Part shown: positions 57,735 through 64,000 of the stretch, piece by piece
How positions within the stretch are numbered: the first letter of the stretch is position 1
Layout of the letters: the number at the start of each line of letters is the position of its first letter
Program-made: the position numbers and the translations under genes
The notes under the pieces: model-generated
Told to the model about the DNA's origin: nothing
The model's input: only the letters and a program-made list of their open reading frames with translations
Databases searched by the model: none
Source of the DNA: Bacteroidia bacterium
GTDB taxonomy: Bacteria > Bacteroidota > Bacteroidia > Chitinophagales > Chitinophagaceae
Direction: 5' to 3'
Length of the DNA: 64,000 bases
Assembly (NCBI GenBank): GCA_030427635.1
Contig: JAUIBA010000002.1
Location: 237,726 to 301,725 of the forward strand

Positions 57735-59720
57735 ATGAATATCAGAACGTTTGTAGCTGCCGCAATGGTAGGGGTGTTGTCATGGGGTAGTGTTTATGGT
57801 CAGGCACACCGTTCTCAGTTTACCTGTTCCTCGCTCAAGGGAAGGCTGGCACATACACATACCGCTGCTAAGCCTACAGTAGAGAGTACAGAGGAAGATA
57901 AATATGATATGAAGTATGTAAAGCTGGATATTGAAATGTCCAACGTTACTACAACGCTGGGAGGTAGTGTTATTACCGTAGCGCAGGTAGTAACATCTTC
58001 TATGGATAGTTATGTGTTTGAGCTGGAAGCTCCGCTTATTATAGATTCGGTATGGGTAGATGGTGTATCCCTTTCATGGACCACATCCGGCGATGCACAC
58101 ACCGTGTCGCTGCCGGCTGCACTCCCGTTTGGTACCATGTTTACCGCTCAGGTGTTTTATCATGGCACACCGGTATCAGGTACCAATTTTGCTGCAAAGG
58201 GTATTAACTCACTCCGCTCACCATCATGGGGCAACTGGGCTACTTTTACTCTCAGCGAGTCATACAGGGCTAAAGAGTGGTGGCCCTGCAAGCAGGCGCT
58301 TAAAGACAAAATAGACTCTGCCGATATATGGATTACAGTAGATGACTCACTAAAGGCAGGCAGTAATGGCCTGCTGCAGGCAGTGACACCTGTTGCCCCG
58401 GGACGTGTCCGTTATGAGTGGAAGGAGCGTTACCCCATAGACTACTATCTCATTTCAGCTGCCGTGGCCCGCTATGTAGACCATTCATATTACATGCACT
58501 TTGATGGCAGTAGCGACTCCATGCTCATACAGAACTATATCTATGATAATCCGGCTACACTGCCCTATTTTCTGAATATTATAGACAGTACTGATGAGCA
58601 GGTAAATTTCTTCAGCAACCTCTTTGGCCGTTACCCCTTCTGGAAAGAGAAGTATGGTCATGCCATGGGGCCGCTAAGTGGCGGTATGGAGCATCAGACT
58701 ATGTCCACAATGGGCTTTTTTGATAGCTGGCTGGTGGCGCATGAGTTAGGACATCAGTGGTTTGGCGACAATGTTACCTGTGCTACCTGGAGCGATATAG
58801 TAATGAATGAAGGTTTTGCATCCTATTCAGAGTATCTCTATTTGGATCATTTCCGCGGGCATGCTGCCGCTACTGCCGATATGGTAGACCGTCAGGAAAA
58901 TGTAATGAGTGAACTCGATGGGTCGGTATATGTTGATGACACTACCAGTGAGCCCCGTATATTCAGCAGCCGCCTCACATACGACAAAGGAGCATGTATG
59001 ATACACCTGCTGCGCAATGTAATTAATAATGACACCTACTTTTTCAGTGTGCTGCGCAACTGGCAGTCGCTTATGAAAGACAGTGTAGGTACGGTAATGG
59101 AATTCCGTGATCTGGTAAAGACGATGGTAGGTAGCCCGGTATACGGTGTGAATGTTGATACTTTCTTTCAGCAGTGGTTCTATGGTGAGGGTTTCCCGGC
59201 ATATACTGCTGTATGGAACAAGGTAGGAGATGATGTGTATGTGCAGCTGCAGCAGAATACAACAGTTCCGTCTTCGGTGCCTTTATTCAAAGTGCCGCTT
59301 GAGCTAAGGCTACGGGCTGCTGTTGGTGATACTGTTATTCGCGTGGTAAATGATGAGGCTATGCAGTCATTCCACTTTACCTGGAGTAAGCCTATGATCG
59401 GCCTCCAGATAGACCCTAACGACTGGCTTACGGACAGTGTAACCAGCATTACCAAAGATGCTACCCTGGGTGTGGCAGGTCCGGCTACGGCATTTGTAGC
59501 TGTTACACCCAATCCTGCTACTGACTCGTGGATAGCACACGGTCTTACATCTGGTAGTACGCTCACGCTTACCGATGTGGCAGGCAGCACACTGTTTACA
59601 GCATCTGCCACCACGCAGGATATTGCTATACCGGCTGCGTCTCTTGCGTCCGGTATGTACCTGCTACGCATTACCGATGCAGGTGGAGAGGTGAGAACCA
59701 TGAAGCTGGTAAAACGATAG
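57735..59720 (+). CDS. M1-family aminopeptidase with T9SS C-terminal sorting domain
   Basis: 661 aa; GGMEHQTMSTMG, HELGHQWFGDNVTCATWSDIVMNEGFASY (HExxH-x18-E); C-terminal VTPNPATDSWIAHGL...LRITDAGGEVRTMKLVKR. Confidence 0.93.
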   Translation: MNIRTFVAAAMVGVLSWGSVYGQAHRSQFTCSSLKGRLAHTHTAAKPTVESTEEDKYDMKYVKLDIEMSNVTTTLGGSVITVAQVVTSSMDSYVFELEAPLIIDSVWVDGVSLSWTTSGDAHTVSLPAALPFGTMFTAQVFYHGTPVSGTNFAAKGINSLRSPSWGNWATFTLSESYRAKEWWPCKQALKDKIDSADIWITVDDSLKAGSNGLLQAVTPVAPGRVRYEWKERYPIDYYLISAAVARYVDHSYYMHFDGSSDSMLIQNYIYDNPATLPYFLNIIDSTDEQVNFFSNLFGRYPFWKEKYGHAMGPLSGGMEHQTMSTMGFFDSWLVAHELGHQWFGDNVTCATWSDIVMNEGFASYSEYLYLDHFRGHAAATADMVDRQENVMSELDGSVYVDDTTSEPRIFSSRLTYDKGACMIHLLRNVINNDTYFFSVLRNWQSLMKDSVGTVMEFRDLVKTMVGSPVYGVNVDTFFQQWFYGEGFPAYTAVWNKVGDDVYVQLQQNTTVPSSVPLFKVPLELRLRAAVGDTVIRVVNDEAMQSFHFTWSKPMIGLQIDPNDWLTDSVTSITKDATLGVAGPATAFVAVTPNPATDSWIAHGLTSGSTLTLTDVAGSTLFTASATTQDIAIPAASLASGMYLLRITDAGGEVRTMKLVKR

Positions 59721-59726
59721 TCTGGG

Positions 59727-60215
59727 ATGAACATGGCATTTCGATATCCGTTATGGTTCCTTGCGGCGTTAATAATGTTATCTGTGTCGTGTTCCCGCCC
59801 ACTGTCTCAGCAGGAGCGCAATGAGGTTACAGAGCAGGTTACCGCCATGCTTTACCGGTATCATGACGATGTGCGGGAGCATGGTCTTCAGGCAGAGTTT
59901 TCTTATATAGACAATTCAGAAGACTTCTTCTGGGTACCTCCGGGAGCTACAGGCCCGCTCTCTTTTGATAGTGTGCTGGCTGCCATTACCCGCAATGCCG
60001 CCCGCTACCGTAAGGTCAATAATTCATTTGACATGCTTACCGTGAAACCGATAACCAGGAATACTGCCTTGTATACAGGACGCATCCGCTCAGCAGTATC
60101 TGATACTGCCGGTCACGACACATTGATGTTCCTTACCGAAACCGGTCTGGCTGTGCGCCGGGGAAAAGAATGGAAACTGCTGCATGGGCATACCTCTCTA
60201 TGTCCTGAACCGTAA
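59727..60215 (+). CDS. SnoaL/DUF4440-like lipoprotein (NTF2-like fold predicted)
   Basis: 162 aa; LSVSCSRPLS lipobox; C-terminal TETGLAVRRGKEWKLLHGHTSL typical of DUF4440/NTF2-like. Confidence 0.65.
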   Translation: MNMAFRYPLWFLAALIMLSVSCSRPLSQQERNEVTEQVTAMLYRYHDDVREHGLQAEFSYIDNSEDFFWVPPGATGPLSFDSVLAAITRNAARYRKVNNSFDMLTVKPITRNTALYTGRIRSAVSDTAGHDTLMFLTETGLAVRRGKEWKLLHGHTSLCPEP

Positions 60216-60271
60216 TAGCTATTTTAATATAAAATATGTGTATGCATGCTGCATTGCATGGTATATTTAAT

Positions 60272-60279
60272 TACCTTTG
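60272..60279 (+). promoter_or_regulatory. -7 promoter element of tRNA-His
   Basis: TACCTTTG (TAnnTTTG) about 17 nt before the tRNA. Confidence 0.55.
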
Positions 60280-60296
60280 CCGTCCGAAATCTCACG

Positions 60297-60373
60297 GAGG
60301 CTGTAGCTCAGTTGGTTAGAGCATCAGATTGTGGTTCTGAGGGTCGAGGGTTCGAAACCCTTCAGCCTCCCCA
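60297..60373 (+). tRNA. tRNA-His (anticodon GTG), CCA apparently encoded
   Basis: GAGGCTG TA GCTCAGTTGGTTAGAGC A TCAGA TTGTGGT TCTGA GGGTC GAGGG TTCGAAA CCCTT CAGCCTC C CCA. 7-bp acceptor, G at -1 (60296) opposite discriminator C73, as in tRNA-His. Confidence 0.96.
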
Positions 60374-60384
60374 AAAGTTTTTTG

Positions 60385-60415
60385 AAAAAAGTGCTTCTTT
60401 GTAAGCACTTTTTTT
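60385..60415 (+). terminator. Intrinsic terminator after tRNA-His
   Basis: AAAAAAGTGCTT CTTTGT AAGCACTTTTTTT. Confidence 0.88.
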
Positions 60416-60466
60416 GTTATTTTAGGAGTTCAATACAGTTTGTGTAAAAATTAAATTTTTCGAAAA

Positions 60467-60895
60467 ATGAGTTTAGAAGTTTCAGGCAAATTACTGGTTA
60501 AATACGACACGCAGCAGGTCAATGATAAGTTCAAAAAACGTGAATTCGTTATAGAACTTGCAGAGGAAATAAACGGGAACGTGTATACCAATTATGCCAA
60601 ATTACAACTGGTTCAGAATAAATGTGATATTGTAGACAGGTTTAATGTAGGTGACGTTGTGAAAGTAAGCTTCAATATCAAAGGAAACTCCTATGTAGAT
60701 AAGAAAGACGGAACAACAAAATACATTACTAACCTGGATGCATGGCGTATAGAAAATGCAGCAGCTGCTCCTGCCAACGCAGGCGCTCCTCAGCAGGCAT
60801 ATAACAGTGCACCCGCAGCACCACAGGGTGGTGGTTATAACGGCGCTCCTGCCTATAACCCGTCTCCGGAGGCTGTGGACGACCTGCCATTCTAG
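60467..60895 (+). CDS. DUF3127 domain-containing protein (SSB-like OB fold predicted)
   Basis: 142 aa; SLEVSGKLLVKYDTQQVNDKFKKREFVIEL and acidic tail AVDDLPF. Confidence 0.88.
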   Translation: MSLEVSGKLLVKYDTQQVNDKFKKREFVIELAEEINGNVYTNYAKLQLVQNKCDIVDRFNVGDVVKVSFNIKGNSYVDKKDGTTKYITNLDAWRIENAAAAPANAGAPQQAYNSAPAAPQGGGYNGAPAYNPSPEAVDDLPF

Positions 60896-60910
60896 TACTT
60901 AAACCCACAC

Positions 60911-62536
60911 ATGCATAGAAGACTATATGTTCATATAGCTATTTTTATTGCTGCCATTCTCTTTGCCGCATGTAACCGGGTACCCGACAACACAAGATAT
61001 ATTCCTGCCGATGCTACTGCAGTAGTAGGTGTAAATCTTAAATCGCTGGGTCGCAAAATAGCCTGGAATCTTATTACAGGCAGTCGCTTATATAAAGAAA
61101 TGCAGAAGCAGATGTCCGCACAGGGCTCTGCCGACGCCATAAAAGGTATTGAAAACGCCGGTATCGACGTTGCCAATACCTTTTATGCTTATACACGGTC
61201 CGATACACGTTTCGAAGGGGGGAATCTGCGTGTAGCGCTATTGCCACTGGCCGATGTACAGCAATGGGAGCAGTATGTAGCCCGTATATTTCCTGATGCA
61301 CGGGTTGTGGTAAGAAATGGGTATAAAGAAGCAAATCTGGGTCCGGATATGTATGTGGGCTGGGATAATGAGCTACTCATTATTGTCAATGGCTGGGTAG
61401 TGGATGAAGATGGCGATGGCAGTGATGCCCTGCTTCAGGCCGAGATGTCCAGGGCATTTATGGTGCCATCCGGAAGCAATATAGCCACCAACGCACGTTT
61501 CGATGCACTGGCACGCGCAGGTCATGACTTTTCTTTCTGGCTTAATTATGGTAACCTCCTTACAGATATAGCCGGGGAGAGCGAAATGGAGTTCAATGGA
61601 GTTTCTGTATCCTCCGCCTCGTGGCGAGATGCAGTTATTACTCTCGGACTGGACTTCAGAAAAGGAAAAATATCGGGCGATGTAGCCTATTACCTGCCTG
61701 CACAGGTAGAAGAGGCTACCAGAGATTTTGGGCTGGTGACTGTAGATAAGGATTTACTGGACCGTATGCCAAAGCAGAAGCTGGATATGCTTCTGGCAAT
61801 GCATATCTCCCCTGCCGGAGTTAAAAAACTCATGGAAACCGCAGGGCTCTTTGGCCCGCTCAATGTAGGCCTCACAACACAGGGCCTGGATGTAGACTAT
61901 GTACTTGATGCCTTTACAGGTGATATGGTCATAGCTATGAACAACTTTAGCCTGGGTGCAGAAACCCATCAGGAGAAGTTTATGGGGCAGATAGTGGACT
62001 ATAAGCAGCAGAAGGCATCTATGAACATGACTTATGCCGTTAAGGTGAACAATTATGAGAATTTCTCCCACATACTGGAGATGACAGCAGGTAGCCGGAT
62101 GATGAAATCGCCTGATGGCTATGTACTGCCACTCACATGGTCCGATTCACTCCATCTCACGCTTACAAAGCAGTATGCGGCAATGTCTAATATGCGTAGC
62201 TATGCAGCAGGTATTCCTGCAGGAGACTATAAAAATACCCGTTTTAATGCCGGTATATCTGACAAGATATACGGTAGTCCTTTCTCACTTTATTTTGACA
62301 TCAGGCAGATGCTGGGCATGGTAGACCCGGCTGTAAGTAATTCCCCGCGCGACTCGGCTATAATATCAGAGAGCAAAAAGCTGCTGGAAAGTGCTGCAAT
62401 ATATGGGGGTAATTATATAGATAATGCCTACAAGTTTAGTATAGAAGTCAACTTCCTTGACAAGGATGAGAACAGTATTCTGGAGTTGATAGATTTTGGT
62501 ATGCGCATAAACCAGCTCAGCCAGATGGAAGAATAA
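60911..62536 (+). CDS. DUF4836 family lipoprotein
   Basis: 541 aa; FAACNRVPDNTRYIPADATAVVGVNLKSLGRKIAW. Confidence 0.85.
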   Translation: MHRRLYVHIAIFIAAILFAACNRVPDNTRYIPADATAVVGVNLKSLGRKIAWNLITGSRLYKEMQKQMSAQGSADAIKGIENAGIDVANTFYAYTRSDTRFEGGNLRVALLPLADVQQWEQYVARIFPDARVVVRNGYKEANLGPDMYVGWDNELLIIVNGWVVDEDGDGSDALLQAEMSRAFMVPSGSNIATNARFDALARAGHDFSFWLNYGNLLTDIAGESEMEFNGVSVSSASWRDAVITLGLDFRKGKISGDVAYYLPAQVEEATRDFGLVTVDKDLLDRMPKQKLDMLLAMHISPAGVKKLMETAGLFGPLNVGLTTQGLDVDYVLDAFTGDMVIAMNNFSLGAETHQEKFMGQIVDYKQQKASMNMTYAVKVNNYENFSHILEMTAGSRMMKSPDGYVLPLTWSDSLHLTLTKQYAAMSNMRSYAAGIPAGDYKNTRFNAGISDKIYGSPFSLYFDIRQMLGMVDPAVSNSPRDSAIISESKKLLESAAIYGGNYIDNAYKFSIEVNFLDKDENSILELIDFGMRINQLSQMEE

Positions 62537-62613
62537 CCGCCGGCAATAATATTTCCTTTGTTTTCAAATGTTTCCGGCTTTTCCCTCGTCTAAGGTTTTT
62601 GATTTCTTTAAAT

Positions 62614-62621
62614 TATCTTTG
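62614..62621 (+). promoter_or_regulatory. -7 promoter element upstream of beta-propeller lipoprotein gene
   Basis: TATCTTTG (TAnnTTTG). Confidence 0.45.
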
Positions 62622-62662
62622 TTATCTTGCTTCATTAAACCATATCTAAAATCAGATTAGGC

Positions 62663-63847
62663 ATGCGTAAGTCGTTCCTGTTGTATTGCGGTCTTTTTGC
62701 AACGTTCGTTGCAGGAGGAATTTACAGTTGTAAAAAGACTACAGGTGTAGATAATAATAATGTTATTACTACTCCTTATAGTCTCTATTTTTCCGACTCT
62801 GCAGGTGCATTGTATTATACCAATGATGGTCGTAACTACGCCGGCTCTGTATTCCCGCCCGATGGTAAACCGGGTCGTGCATTGCTTACATCAGGTGAAA
62901 ATGTACTATGGGCTAAAACACACCTGTATTACAGTAATAATGACGGGCGCAACATAAATCACACTTATGATACGCTGCCATCATATCCTGCCACACTGTG
63001 TAACGGCCAGCTTATGAATCTGAATCAGAGCATGGTAATTAATATCCCTGAGTGGGATAACCGTGTGTTCTGTGCCACCGCTTCTCCCGATCCTTCGCGT
63101 AATTGGCTGGGGGTAATGTTCAGCTATCAGAACGGCAACCCCGGCTCCTGGATTTATGACGGGAGTTATGATACAACGGGTGTAGGCTTTCTGCCTGTGC
63201 GCATGACGTCTTTCACCTTCCTGGCTAATGGTGTGCTCTGCGGTCTGGCATATTCCGGTCCTGCAGAGAATGATAATTACCACGTTCGTAATTTCCTCAA
63301 GGCGGGTAAAGATGGCGATGCCGATTACAGCGCACGCTGGCGTGAGGTTACCGGAAATCCGGATGGTATATCCTACATATTCATGGGCTCCGGTTCTCCA
63401 TTACCACCATATGGCGCTACGTTTATTGATTCCAGCTACTTTACGCTTGGTCACTTCAATAACAGGCTTATAGCTATTGATTCCCGCTGCAACTATGGCG
63501 CATGGTACAGCGATGATACCGGTCATAACTGGGCTCAGTACACTGGTCTTCCTGCTAATACACCACTGCTTTGTATCAATGCACCATTTGAGGAAGTTTG
63601 CCTCATTGGTACTGCCGGTAAAGGGGTTTATATACTTAATCAGCATACCGGCGTGTGGGAACCTGACAATAATGGTCTGGGTTCAAACGCTTCAGTACGC
63701 AGTATAGCATTTAAGAAGAATATTTATAAAAACGGCACCGTACGTAAGTTCATTTATCTGGCTACAGACAGAGGTATTTACGAGAGCGTTGATGGTGGTC
63801 GCAACTGGGTGCAGACCATTGGCGGCAACTATGTCTCTGTTTATTAG
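62663..63847 (+). CDS. Sialidase-like / BNR-repeat beta-propeller lipoprotein
   Basis: 394 aa; IYSCKK lipobox; BNR/Asp-box-like SDDTGHNWAQY and SVDGGRNWVQT; propeller-like YILNQHTGVWEPDNNGLG. Confidence 0.75.
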   Translation: MRKSFLLYCGLFATFVAGGIYSCKKTTGVDNNNVITTPYSLYFSDSAGALYYTNDGRNYAGSVFPPDGKPGRALLTSGENVLWAKTHLYYSNNDGRNINHTYDTLPSYPATLCNGQLMNLNQSMVINIPEWDNRVFCATASPDPSRNWLGVMFSYQNGNPGSWIYDGSYDTTGVGFLPVRMTSFTFLANGVLCGLAYSGPAENDNYHVRNFLKAGKDGDADYSARWREVTGNPDGISYIFMGSGSPLPPYGATFIDSSYFTLGHFNNRLIAIDSRCNYGAWYSDDTGHNWAQYTGLPANTPLLCINAPFEEVCLIGTAGKGVYILNQHTGVWEPDNNGLGSNASVRSIAFKKNIYKNGTVRKFIYLATDRGIYESVDGGRNWVQTIGGNYVSVY

Positions 63848-63935
63848 TCCTCCATTCCGGGGCTGTCGTTAAGAGATATATAGGCCAAAAATGGTTGGTA
63901 AAATCTGCTGTAATCCTTTACTGCATTGATTTTGG

Positions 63936-63971
63936 AAGAAGTTTATTGAAATTAGTTTCAATAAACTTCTT
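63936..63971. terminator. Intrinsic terminator hairpin at right edge
   Basis: AAGAAGTTTATTGAAA TTAG TTTCAATAAACTTCTT, perfect 16-bp stem. Confidence 0.75.
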
Positions 63972-64000
63972 TGCTTTATGGTTACTTCAAAAAAAAGCGA

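Noticed and set aside
57735-59720. GGMEH instead of the textbook GAMEN exopeptidase motif in the M1 peptidase
   Set aside because: This variant is common in Bacteroidota T9SS-linked M1 proteins, so it is not reported as novel.
1-64000. CRISPR array, IS element, prophage or integrative element
   Set aside because: No regularly spaced direct repeats, transposase/integrase ORF, phage structural gene or flanking att-like repeat was seen. Detection was by eye only.

Overview
The window looks like an ordinary chromosomal segment of a Bacteroidota genome, probably Chitinophagaceae-like. Evidence is SusC/SusD-type proteins, T9SS C-terminal sorting domains, DUF4836/DUF3127/DUF4402 proteins and TAnnTTTG -7 promoter elements. 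I support about 43 protein-coding genes, one tRNA-His(GTG) and a set of strong intrinsic terminators. I see no CRISPR array, rRNA, IS element or prophage. Housekeeping genes include gltX, pheS, secDF, ruvC, a deoxyribodipyrimidine photolyase, msrB, cold-shock proteins, a fabF-like synthase and paaZ. Accessory content includes: a translationally coupled FG-GAP-like/DUF3160/CapA operon; four T9SS cargo proteins, two of them a tandem LamG duplication; a glycan cluster with 2 FkbM methyltransferases, 2 GT4 and a flippase; a SusCD-like locus with two lipoproteins and no enzyme; a MoxR-type AAA/VWA pair; a TMTC-like TPR membrane protein; an MBOAT acyltransferase; and a TetR-FabF operon divergent from a front-end desaturase. 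The supplied ORF track missed three things: the CapA-family gene running off the left edge (1-849), a RelE/ParE-like toxin frame split by an in-frame TAG (7742-8029), and the tRNA-His. No clearly novel system is proven. The best candidates for follow-up are the CapA/DUF3160 operon, the amber-interrupted toxin-antitoxin pair, the TetR operator palindrome, the MutS-like paralogue and the orphan 140-aa protein.
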